A stretch of DNA of 64,000 nucleotides from Bacteroidota bacterium (GTDB taxonomy: Bacteria; Bacteroidota; Bacteroidia; AKYH767-A; OLB10), in assembly GCA_016709725.1 (NCBI GenBank), contig JADJMG010000010.1, forward strand, positions 112,307 to 176,306. Direction: 5' to 3'. The notes beneath the pieces are model-generated. The model saw only the letters and a program-made list of their open reading frames with translations. It searched no databases and was not told where the DNA came from. This document shows, in pieces, positions 1 through 9,800 of this stretch. Numbering within the stretch: the stretch's first letter is position 1; the number at the start of each line of letters is the position of its first letter. The translations under genes were made by a program, and so were the position numbers.

Positions 1-1210
1 AAGCTTTGGATATTTGATTAGGAGCACCGTAAACAAGGTAAACTCTTCCTCTTTCAGTCATATAACCTTTCTTTTTACCGATGGTGTAACTGGCATTAAC
101 GAGGTCAACTTCCTTTTTATAATTTAACCAAGCAAGCTGTGGATTTTGCGCGTTACGCTTCTGCCAAAAATCATAAAAATATTGTTGCATGAGCTTGGTG
201 TCGGCCATTTCCAATTGATTTAATGCGAAAGTATTTTCATTTGGACTGCTGATTGGCCATAGGCAACGAATATATTCAGCAAGGGTGTCGCGTTGTGAAA
301 TTTCTGCTGCAAAAGTGGTAGACACATCTAATTTCATGTAGTTTAAATCACCAGCATCTTGAGCGAGTGTAAGTGGACGACTTCGCTGAAAAAAGCATTC
401 TTTTGATGCTAATAAATTATTTTCCTTGTCGCGGATATTCACGACTAAATTATAGTTTCCAGAAGGTAAATCTGTAATGTCGAATTCGGTTAGTAAGATT
501 CCAACATCCTTCGGACTTTGTTTCGAGAAATTGGAGTTGGCGTCAACGATACGATGACTTTCAAAATTTACAATTTGATAAGTAAGTAGAAAATCAGTGT
601 TACCTAAAACAGATTTTGTATGATAGTATTCACAATAAAATTTCAATGTGTTTTTATTGGCTCCATAAAAATTGTCAACGTATGGAACAATATCATATCC
701 ATTCTTTACCAATGGACTTTCTTTTTCAGACACAGAATAAGAGTTGATCAATTCGATATCTGATATACTGATCACATTTGTGTAATAATTCACGATCACA
801 TTTTGGCGAACCATATAAGGTTTGGTTCCTGGCGCATTATTATCCTTTATTTTCAACTCCATGGTGTAAGAACCATTGGGAAGTGAAATACGGTGCAAAT
901 CAGTGAAGTTACTGACTGCATTGAGTGTATCCGCTGTTTGCGGACTTAAAAGATTGAATTTATCAAAATAGCGAATACTATCACCTTGAAGAAATATAAG
1001 ACTAGCCTCAATGGAAGCTTGATAAAGAGCATCTCCGTTCTTTTTATAATGAACAGAATGTCCATCAACAGCTAAGTATGTTTCAATATAAGGACCATTT
1101 TGTGGCGCTAAGAAAGTTGCATAGGATAAATTGGCTTGAAGATTCTTAGCTTCAAGTGAATACATACTAAATAGGCAAGAGCAGATCAGAATTAGGGTTG
1201 ACTTTTTCAT
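1..1210 (-). CDS. GWxTD domain-containing protein (C-terminus outside window)
   Basis: Partial gene: the reading frame starts at the ATG at 1210 and runs off the left edge, giving about 403 residues. It begins with a signal peptide (MKKSTLILICSCLFSMYSLE). The last part, roughly residues 365-400, contains KKKGYMTERGRVYLVYGAPN. This is the hallmark of the Bacteroidota GWxTD domain (here GYMTE in place of GWMTD), which follows a long beta-rich region. The biochemical role of the family is unknown; members are exported or periplasmic. The frame was read directly from the complementary strand because the gene is cut by the window edge. Family assignment is confident, function is not. Confidence 0.82.
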   Translation of the reverse strand, partial: MKKSTLILICSCLFSMYSLEAKNLQANLSYATFLAPQNGPYIETYLAVDGHSVHYKKNGDALYQASIEASLIFLQGDSIRYFDKFNLLSPQTADTLNAVSNFTDLHRISLPNGSYTMELKIKDNNAPGTKPYMVRQNVIVNYYTNVISISDIELINSYSVSEKESPLVKNGYDIVPYVDNFYGANKNTLKFYCEYYHTKSVLGNTDFLLTYQIVNFESHRIVDANSNFSKQSPKDVGILLTEFDITDLPSGNYNLVVNIRDKENNLLASKECFFQRSRPLTLAQDAGDLNYMKLDVSTTFAAEISQRDTLAEYIRCLWPISSPNENTFALNQLEMADTKLMQQYFYDFWQKRNAQNPQLAWLNYKKEVDLVNASYTIGKKKGYMTERGRVYLVYGAPNQISKA

Positions 1211-1521
1211 GAGCTTAGGTTTGAGATCAAAGGTATTTAATTAATCTATTGATGTTGTCATGTTTTCGTCACATCAAATCGATAATAATGATCACTTTAT
1301 CGTTTAAAGAGCGGTGAAACGAGCAATTTTATAAATGGGTATTATTGAAGTAATCATTCTTCATTTACCTTGCTAATGTGTTAGTGATTAATAAATAAGA
1401 GTGGTTTTTTTAGCAGAAAAATATTTGTGGTAAGAATAACTTATCAAGTAAAAAGCAGCATTCTGCAAGAATTTTTATTTTTTCTAAAATTGGTAATATA
1501 AAATCATATAATTTCGCACCC
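1211..1521. other. Intergenic region, no gene seen
   Basis: This 311-base AT-rich stretch lies between the divergent GWxTD gene and tRNA-Ser. I see no convincing reading frame or strong hairpin. It presumably holds the promoters for both neighbours. Confidence 0.5.
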
Positions 1522-1606
1522 GGAGAGTTGGCAGAGCGGTCGATTGCGGCAGTCTTGAAAACTGTTGAAGGTAACACTTCCTGGGGTTCGAATCCCTAAC
1601 TCTCCG
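1522..1606 (+). tRNA. tRNA-Ser (anticodon UGA)
   Basis: A class II tRNA can be folded by eye. The acceptor stem GGAGAGT (1522-1528) pairs with ACTCTCC (1599-1605). The anticodon loop CTTGAAA gives anticodon TGA, there is a long variable arm, and the T-loop TTCGAAT lies near 1588. The discriminator base is G at 1606. CCA is not encoded. A rho-independent hairpin follows closely. It reads UCN serine codons. Confidence 0.95.
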
Positions 1607-1613
1607 CAGAATG

Positions 1614-1726
1614 CATCAAAAGAAACCCCGCCATCGGCGGGGTTTTTATTTTTTAAGCCGAGGCAGAAAGCATCGCTTTCAATGCCTTGGATAAAAAATA
1701 AAAATAGCGCAGCGTTTCTTTTGATG
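1614..1726. repeat. Large imperfect inverted repeat directly after tRNA-Ser
   Basis: CATCAAAAGAAAC (1614-1626) is mirrored by GTTTCTTTTGATG (1714-1726). Inside, the T-rich arm ending in AAGCCGAGGC is mirrored by GCCTTGGAT plus an A-rich arm at 1683-1705. The whole roughly 113-base segment can therefore fold back on itself, with the terminator hairpin on its left arm. I have no family name for it. Confidence 0.7.
1624..1652 (+). terminator. Terminator after tRNA-Ser
   Basis: AACCCCGCC (1624-1632) and GGCGGGGTT (1636-1644) form a 9-bp stem with a 3-nt loop. A T-rich tail follows to about 1652. This is a textbook rho-independent terminator 18 bases after the tRNA. Confidence 0.8.
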
Positions 1727-1744
1727 TTGACGATGGGAGAACAA

Positions 1745-1794
1745 GGGATCACCTAGTCTCGTTGGATCTTAATCCAACGAGACTGGGTAATCCC
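1745..1794. repeat. Intergenic palindrome, copy 1
   Basis: Perfect 13-bp arms AGTCTCGTTGGAT (1755-1767) and ATCCAACGAGACT (1772-1784) surround a 4-nt loop. Outer bases GGGAT (1745-1749) and ATCCC (1790-1794) pair too, with mostly matched bases between. The right end is the word GGGTAATCCC, shared with two other palindromes in this region. Confidence 0.85.
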
Positions 1795-1811
1795 TTCCCA
1801 TCAGCAAGCAT

Positions 1812-1841
1812 AGGGTAGAAGAAACTTCGTTACGCTACCCT
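1812..1841. repeat. Intergenic hairpin between palindrome copies
   Basis: AGGGTAG (1812-1818) pairs with CTACCCT (1835-1841). The flanking AGCAAGC near 1803 and GCTTGC near 1850 can extend it. The right side contains TACCCTGTA, the complement of the TACAGGGTA word beside the palindrome ending at 2044. It may be an inverted relative of the other copies. Confidence 0.6.
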
Positions 1842-1874
1842 GTAAACTCGCTTGCAAGGTTGAGGTAAAATGAA

Positions 1875-1903
1875 AATAGTCCAGCGCTAAGCGCTGGACT
1901 ATT
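1875..1903. repeat. Perfect 14-bp palindrome
   Basis: AATAGTCCAGCGCT (1875-1888) and AGCGCTGGACTATT (1890-1903) are perfect inverted copies around one base. It differs in sequence from its neighbours and lacks the GGGTAATCCC end. It has no T-tract and no adjacent gene end, so it is not an obvious terminator. Confidence 0.8.
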
Positions 1904-1930
1904 AAGAAATCATTTAGCTACCCCCAAAAC

Positions 1931-1980
1931 GGGATCATCTAGTCTCGTTGGATCTTGATCCAACGAGACTGGGTAATCCC
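1931..1980. repeat. Intergenic palindrome, copy 2
   Basis: This is a near-identical second copy of the 1745-1794 unit. AGTCTCGTTGGATC (1941-1954) pairs with GATCCAACGAGACT (1957-1970). It has the same GGGATCA left end and GGGTAATCCC right end. It lies 136 bases after the end of copy 1 in the same orientation. Confidence 0.85.
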
Positions 1981-1996
1981 TTCATTTTTTTAGAAA

Positions 1997-2044
1997 TAGT
2001 GTAGGATCAAGGCATGCCTTGATCCTACACTACAGGGTAATCCC
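1997..2044. repeat. Perfect 36-base palindrome with shared end
   Basis: Bases 1997-2032 are a perfect palindrome centred on GGCATGCC. They are followed by CAGGGTAATCCC ending at 2044. The core differs from copies 1 and 2, but the right end GGGTAATCCC is the same. This suggests that a common element carries different palindromic cores. Confidence 0.85.
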
Positions 2045-2211
2045 ATATTTTAATATTTCGCAACTCGGATAAAGGAATACCTTGATTCGAGCTATATATT
2101 TCGATTTAAAAGCTTGAATCATAAATTTTTACAATGTCATGATAATTGCGTAATTTTCTTATTTATTCAAGTAATCACTTTTAATACCTTTATCCTTTAA
2201 ATCTATAAGTT

Positions 2212-2865
2212 ATGAAAAAATATATACTCATTTGCTTCATTAGCTTCCTTTCTGCTATTAATTGCCAAGGGCAGTGGATTCAGCAATTGTGGACCAATCC
2301 TTCTGTTCTTACAACGAATACACCCGTACAATTAATTGCTGAAGTTGATTTTCCTTCAGGCGATTGTAAGGATAAAACGTTGAATATGTCTCAAGCAGGG
2401 AATTCTATTTCTGCGTTTGCGATGCATTGTTTAGGCGCAGCAAGTTATATATGCAATGATAAAGATACTTTCAACCTAGGCCTTCTCCCTGCTGGGACTT
2501 ATACTTTCTATTTTCAGGTAGATGCTGGAATGGGACCATCTCCATGTTCCCCAGGCATTGTTCCTGGTCCAATGGATTCTTTGTCTTTCGTTGTTAATTT
2601 AGCAAGTGGAAATCAAGAGTTGGATAAAGAAATTTTTGAACTATTTCCAAATCCTGCCTCAAGTACGCTTCATTTGAATTTAAATAACGAATTATCCGAT
2701 GGTGCTTATCGTATTTTGAATAATCAAGGCGCATTGGTGTTGAAGTCGATGATTCATGGTAAAAATATGCAAATCGATATCAGTAAACTTTCGGTTGGAC
2801 TCTATACTTTTATTTACGAAGACGCATTTAAAAATATTTCAGTAAAGAAGTTTACGAAGAAATAG
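2212..2865 (+). CDS. Secreted protein with T9SS type A sorting domain
   Basis: 217 residues. The signal peptide ends around residue 20 (INCQGQ). A cysteine-containing beta domain of unknown family fills residues 20-135. The C-terminal 75 residues form a type A sorting domain, beginning LFPNPASSTLHLNL, with SVGLYTFIY and ending VKKFTKK. The protein should be exported through Sec and then across the outer membrane by T9SS. TACCTTTA at 2185-2192 resembles a Bacteroidota -7 box and lies 20 bases before the ATG, without a clear -33 element. The central domain is unrecognised. Confidence 0.85.
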   Translation: MKKYILICFISFLSAINCQGQWIQQLWTNPSVLTTNTPVQLIAEVDFPSGDCKDKTLNMSQAGNSISAFAMHCLGAASYICNDKDTFNLGLLPAGTYTFYFQVDAGMGPSPCSPGIVPGPMDSLSFVVNLASGNQELDKEIFELFPNPASSTLHLNLNNELSDGAYRILNNQGALVLKSMIHGKNMQIDISKLSVGLYTFIYEDAFKNISVKKFTKK

Positions 2866-2961
2866 GCTTTTTCAAATTTATTTAAAATCGAAAGCATACT
2901 GTATTCAATTTATTTATCAATTGGATAAACTTTGCATCGCCAACGGTGTTATCTTCGAACT

Positions 2962-3465
2962 ATGAATGAAGTTATTTTAGTCGATGAGAAAGATGCAGAA
3001 ATAGGCGTCTCCGAAAAATTAAAAGCCCATCAGCTTGGACTTTTACATCGTGCATTTTCAATTTTTATTTTCAATTCAAATAATGAATTACTCATTCAAC
3101 AGCGCGCACAAGGGAAATATCACAGCGGCGGCTTATGGACAAATACTTGTTGTAGTCATCCTATTCCAAAGATGGATTTAGTGAAATATGCTAAACAAAG
3201 ATTGTTCGAGGAGATGGGAATGAAAGTGGATGACCTTCAAATTAAAAATCATTTTCTTTATCGAGCATAATTTCCAAATTGTTTTATCGAACACGCACTG
3301 GATTATATCTTGATTGGTCATTCGAATGAAGAACCGATTTTAAATCCTGAAGAAGCACAAAATTTTGAATGGATTTCTTTAGATGATCTTACATCAAAAA
3401 TAAAAATGAATCCAGATCAATTTACTTTTTGGCTAAAAGAAATTATCAACCGAAGTTTAATTTAA
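2962..3465 (+). pseudogene. idi: Isopentenyl-diphosphate delta-isomerase, interrupted by an in-frame stop
   Basis: Type I (Nudix-fold) IPP isomerase, which converts IPP to DMAPP for isoprenoid synthesis. From the ATG at 2962 the frame codes MNEVILVDEKDAEIG, and around residue 65 it contains TNTCCSHP, the catalytic cysteine motif. A TAA codon at 3268-3270 (codon 103) interrupts it. The same frame continues without any shift through EHALDYILIG to 3465, and 167 codons is close to family length. The stop removes the second half of the active site, including that glutamate. TAA could be a one-base change from AAA or GAA. Either the gene is recently inactivated or this is a sequencing error. A TTG at 2932 is in frame but too far upstream. 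Confidence 0.85.
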
Positions 3466-3473
3466 TTTGATTG

Positions 3474-3503
3474 TGATGTCACTTGATGTCACTAGATGGC
3501 ACG
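3474..3503. repeat. Three tandem 10-bp repeats
   Basis: GATGTCACTT, GATGTCACTA and GATGGCACGA follow one another with a 10-base period just after idi. One turn of the helix per repeat would suit a protein binding site, but nothing else supports that. Confidence 0.5.
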
Positions 3504-3878
3504 ATATTTTATAGGTGCTTTGGCAACATTTCTTTTTTGTTTTAGTAAGGTTTAATTTTAAAACAGCGTTTTCTTATTTGTAATGAAAAAGGGATTTTAG
3601 CTTCAATCAAATTTTAATTTTCTATTATCGAATTCTTTTATTGATTTTCTTTCATCGAAATAGTTTTAACAAAATGCAGTATTTAGTTTAAGTAATTGTA
3701 ATTCAGCTCTTTGTATTGAGTAATTTATCCACTCTGATCGTATTTCTTACATCGTCTATATAGTGATGAATTGAAGGCAATACAACTCTTGTTCTCGCTA
3801 TAGCTTTGTTTTTACCATAAAAGTATTCCTGTGAAATTGTCCCAACTAACAGGTGGTAGAAACGAAAAAAGAGATGTT
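3504..3878. other. Intergenic region upstream of the PKD adhesin
   Basis: No gene is seen in this AT-rich stretch. TAGCTTTG at 3801-3808 matches the Bacteroidota -7 consensus TAnnTTTG and could start transcription of the adhesin gene. A well-placed -33 TTTG is not evident. Confidence 0.4.
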
Positions 3879-6800
3879 ATGAGTCTAAAACTACGAAGAA
3901 GCTTACTTATACTGACAGCGTTGCTGTTCATCCTTCGGGCTGATCCAGCAGAAGCAAGTCATGCTATGGGTGCCGACCTGACTTATGAATGCCTTGGTGG
4001 AAACACCTATAAAGTGCGATTGTCGTTTTATCGAGATTGTATTGGAATCTTAGCTCCGGCTAATATTTATGTAAACATTCGATCTGTAAGTTGTGGTCAA
4101 ACATTAGGTGTTACCTGTAATCCCATTCCAGGCACCGGTCAAGAAGTAACGTATTTATGTCCTACCGCTCAAAGTACGTGTAATGGTGGAACATTTACGG
4201 GAATTCAAGAATGGGTGTACGAAGGTGTGGTTACTCTTCCGATGCAATGTAACGACTGGCAATTTTCTTATTCGTTATGTTGTCGAAATGCTGCGATCAA
4301 TACCATCAGCAGCCCTGGATCAAATACATTTTACATTTATGCATCTTTAGATAATACCATCACCCCTTGCAATAGTTCACCTACTTTTACAAATAAGCCC
4401 GTTCCATTTGCTTGCTTAGGTCAACAATTATGTTTTAACCATGGTGCAACGGATCCTGATGGAGATTCATTAGTTTATTCTTTAGTAAATCCACGTCAAA
4501 CAGTAACGAATGACGTAAGTTATATTGCTCCTTATAATGCAGCAAATCCATTAGCCACTGCAGGACCCATACAGTTTAACACGCAAACGGGTGATATCTG
4601 TTTTACCCCAACTCAACTCCAGGTGACCGTAATGGCGGTGTTAGTACGAGAGTATAGAAATGGTGTGTTGATTGGATATGTAGTTCGTGATATTCAAATA
4701 ACTGTTTTGAATTGTACGAATGATCTTCCCACTTTAACGGGAATTAATGGAACCAATAATTTTGATTTGACGGTTTGTGCAAATGAAAGTTTATGCTTTG
4801 ATGTGTTTTCAAATGATATTAATGCTGGACAACAAGTTGGATTGTTTTGGAATAATGCCATTCCAAATGCAACTTTTACATCAGCAGGAAGTCCACATCC
4901 AACAGGAACATTTTGCTGGACACCCACACAAGCTGATATAAGTAACACCGCACATTGTTTCACAGTACGTGTAAGTGATGATGCTTGTCCATTTATTGGA
5001 TCTAATACCTATTCTTATTGTATAACGGTCACGGGTATCACCGTTGACGCTGGGCCCGATCAGTACATAGCTTGTAGTGATCTTGCTACCGTCACCGCAA
5101 ATGCCAGTGGCGGAAATCCTCCATATACTTATTTATGGAGCAATGGATTTACGAATCCAACGCAAACAGTTGGAGTGGGAACGTACGTAGTAACCGTTTC
5201 TGATGGTACTTGTTCAAGTACGGATACGGTAGAAATTATTGCAGCTTTTCAACCCATAGCTGATTTCACATGGGATGGTGCTTGCGGAAATGCTCCCGTG
5301 CAATTTACTGATCTAAGTACAACAGCAGGAGGAATGCAAAGTTGGACATGGAATTTTGGTGATGGTACCGGATCTATTCTTCAAAATCCAACGCATACAT
5401 TTCCAGGAAGTGGAACGTATAATGTTTCATTAATTGTTGAAAATATTTATGGTTGTACAGATACGCTCGTACTTCCAGTGGTAATTGCACCTTTACCAAT
5501 TGCATCATTCAGTACCGACACAGTTTGTGCTGGATCTTTTATCAACTTTACGAATACCAGTACGCCTGCTGGGTCAGGATGGTCATGGTCGTTTAGCAAT
5601 GGTGGATCTTCGAATTCTCAAAATCCTTCTGTGGTTTTAGGTGCACCCGGTTCCTATACTGCCACATTAGTAGTGACGGATTCTGCAGGATGTACCGATA
5701 CTGTTACACAAAATGTAGTGGTGAATCCACAACCGGTGGCAGCATTTACTGTCAGTGGAAATAATTGTCAAGGCGCACCAATAACTTTTAACAATACATC
5801 GAGTGGAGCCACTGGGTATACTTGGCTTTTTGGAGATGGGTCTACATCTACATCACAAAATCCATCGCATACTTATGGAAATAACGGTTCTTATACCGCT
5901 ACGTTGATCGCCATGAATGCATTTGGTTGTTATGATACCGTTCAACAAACCGTGCAGGTGAATGGTCCTCCAGTTGCTTCAGCAGGTCCGGATGTAACCA
6001 TTTGTATTGGTAGTAATGCCGTGCTTACAGCAAATGGTGGTGTAACATTTAATTGGACACCAGGAGGAAGTACGAGTAATACAATATCGGTTTCGCCCTC
6101 TACAAATACTTCTTATTCCGTAATTGTAACCGATGCGAACGGATGTTCGGCAGTAGATACCGTTAGGGTTTTAGTGAATCCATTACCCACTGCAACGGTG
6201 AGTCCTAATGTAAGTGTTTGTCAAGGCCAAAGTGCAACATTAACAGCAAGTGGTGGTGTTTCGTATAGTTGGAATCCATCCGGAAGTGTAACTGGAACTA
6301 TCGTTGTTACACCAGGATCCTCTACAACTTATGCTGTAAACGTAATTGATGCAAATGGTTGTCAAGCAACTGCTTTCGTAAATGTAACTGTAAATCCTAA
6401 TCCTGTGATCAGTTTACCTGCCGGAGTATTTATTTGTAGTGGAGTAAGTGCTACGTTAAATCCAGGAGCAACAGGAACAAGTTACTTGTGGAGCAATGGA
6501 GCAACGAGTCAAACCATTAATGTGAACACACAAGGTTCGTATTCGGTAATCGTTACTAACGCTGCTGGATGTACGTCAATGGCATCTACGCAGGTTACCG
6601 TTGGTGGACAAGTCATTAGTAATAGTAATACCACCTCAATTTGCCAAGGACAATCGGCTACATTAGATGCAGGTTTCGCTGGATCTACTTATGCTTGGAG
6701 TACAGGATCTACATCGCAAACAATATCTGTAAATGCAGCGGGAGTTTATTCTGTAACGGTGACGGATGCAAGCGGTTGTACAGGTACTATAGCCAATACG

Positions 6801-9800
6801 GTTCAAGTAAATCCGTTGCCACAAGCTGCATTTACACCGAACGATGAATGTTTAAATGATTCTGTGTTTTTCCACGACGCCTCTTCAGTAAATGGCGGAA
6901 GCATTACTTCCTGGAGTTGGGATTTAGGAAATGGAAATATTTCCTTCGCTCAAAATCCAATTTTAGTATATAATACTCCAGGCGCATACAATGTAGTTCT
7001 TACCATTACTTCCGATCAAGGGTGTACATCAGTGTTATCCGATACTTTAAATATTTATCCGATGCCTACCGCAGCATTTAATTTTACGCAAGGATGTATT
7101 GGTACCAGTATTCCATTCGTGGATCAGTCCACCGTTGGATTTGGAAATATTGTAAGCTGGAATTGGAATTTTGGAGATGGAACAACTTCCACTTCTCAAA
7201 ATCCTCAGCATGCTTTCACTACAGCAGGAAATTACAATGTATCTTTAGAAGTTTCTACGCCCGGTGGATGTAGAGCTATCCTCAGCAGAGTAGTCCAAAT
7301 TTTCCCTGAGCCTGTATTGTCTTTCACTTCAACACCAACTACCATTTGTTTAGGTGGATCAGTTACCTTAAATAATACAAGTACTTCGAGCAACGGTGTT
7401 ATCAGTAATTGTCAATGGAGTTTCGGAAATGGAACTACATCGAATCAATTGAGTCCAACTGTAAATTATAATAACGCTGGAAATTATACGATCACTTTAA
7501 TTGGAACAACTACTCTTGGTTGTTCGGATACATTAACTCAAGCCGTAACCATAAATGCATTGCCAACAGCTGATGCTGGTTCGAATCGTGCCATCTGCGC
7601 GGGAACTTCTACCACTTTAACAGCAACTGGAGGCGGAACCTATTCCTGGTCGCCCGGTGGATCTACAGCAAGCTCCATAACCGTTACACCTATTACCAGT
7701 GGAATGTATTATGTAATCGTAACTAACGCTAATGGATGTACGTCAAGAGATAGTGTGCGTGTAAATATTAATCCGTTACCAGTCGCCAATGCAGGTCCCG
7801 ATAGAGCTCTTTGTATTGGAAATAATACAACACTTACGGCAACGGGTGGTGGAACGTACTCTTGGAATCCAGGTGGTGCAACTACACCAACCATTACGGT
7901 TTCTCCTGCATCAACCATAAACTATATTGTTACCGTTACCGCTGCGAATGGTTGTACTCGAAATGATACGGCTCGTGTTGTGGTAAATCCATTACCAACG
8001 GCAAGTGCGGGTCCCGATAAAACCATTTGTTTTGGTACGACCACTTCATTAACGGCCTCAGGAGGTAGTACCTATTTATGGCAACATAGTGGTGCCACTA
8101 CTGCTACTGTGTATGTGAATCCAACGACCACTTCTACGTATGTAGTTACGGTGACAAGTTCTGCTGGCTGTTCTAGAAGAGATACGGTGCAAGTGAATAC
8201 AAATCCAACACCAACTGTTGTGGGATCAAATGCATTTTTCTGTACAGGATTTAGTGCTACGTTGGATGCAGGTAACCCTGGTATGACTTATTTATGGTCT
8301 CCGAGTGGTGATGTTACCCAAACTGTTGGTGTGACCGATCCGGGAGTATATTCCGTTGTTGTGACCAATGCTTTCGGTTGTCAAGGTTCGGGAACATTTA
8401 ATGTTACGGAAGGCGGAACTGGTTTAAGTGCAACACCCATTAATGTAAATACGTGTCAAGGAACGAATGTAACCTTGGATGCAGGAAATCCAGGAATGAC
8501 TTATTTATGGTCGACAGGGGCTGCATCTCAATCCATAAGTGTAGGAAGTACCGGTACTTATCAAGTTACTATTACGGATCCAGGTGGATGTTCAGCATCT
8601 TTCACTAATAATGTGGCTGTGCATCCTTTACCAACCGTAAATTTTGCGACAACGCCAGCTTGTTTAGGAGATGCAAATACTTTTGTAAATACATCTTCAA
8701 TCGCTAGCGGAAATATCATCGGATGGCAATGGAACATCAATGGAAATGCTTCCTCGATTGTTCAAAATCCATCAGTATCTATTCCAACCGTTGGAACATA
8801 TCCTGTAACATTAGTAGCTACTTCTGGATTTGGTTGTATTGATTCACTAACGGGTAGCATTACCGTGAATCCATTACCTACTGCGGATTTCACTGCTCCG
8901 GATGTTTGTGAAGGAAGCGCTACTCAGTTGAGCGATGTATCAACAGTGGGAAGTGGAAGCATATCAACTTGGGCTTGGCAATTGGGTGATGGAACTACAT
9001 CATCATTGCAAAATCCACAGCATACATATGCCAATGAAGGTGTGTATAATGTTACTTTAATTGTTTCGAGTGCTTCAGGATGTAACGATACCATTTTACA
9101 ATCCATCACCATCGATCCAATGCCTGAGGCAGACTTCGTTGCCAACGATGTTTGTGAAGGAGATTCAGTTCAATTCACTAATAATTCTCAATTATCCAGT
9201 GGATTCATCAGTGATATCAATTGGGATTTCGGAGATGGTAATACAAGCTCATTAAGCGATCCAGTCCATTATTATACTTCACCAGGATCATATACGGTAA
9301 CATTACGTGTTGGATCGGATCAAGTTTGTGAGGACGTAATTGCAAAAACAATTGTAGTGAATCCAAAACCTATAGCCGACTTTATAGCAAGTCCAGTATG
9401 TGATGGTTCTCCAATTCTCTTTGTCGATAATTCAAATGTTCCAACGGGTGTTGTGAATGGATGGTATTGGGAGTTTGGTGATGGGTCATTCTCATCTACG
9501 CAACAACCCAATCATCAATATGCAAATCCTGGAATTTATAATGTGAGTTTACTAGCCAGCACCGATAAAGGATGTAGCGATACATTGAATCGTTCAACAA
9601 CCATAAACGATATTCCGCAAGCTGGATTTACTGTGGCCAATGCATGTTTAGGTAGTCCGGTGGTGTTCAATGATACCACATTAGGAACAGCAGGTGCCAT
9701 CACGAATTGGGCTTGGAATTTTGGAGATGGACTTACATCATCTACTCAAAATCCTACTCATACTTATAATTCAACGGGTACCTATACCGTTAGTTTAATT

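Noticed and set aside
1504..1756. Two overlapping reading frames of 60-80 codons on opposite strands
   Set aside because: They cover tRNA-Ser and its terminator/inverted repeat; translation simply reads through the structured RNA gene.
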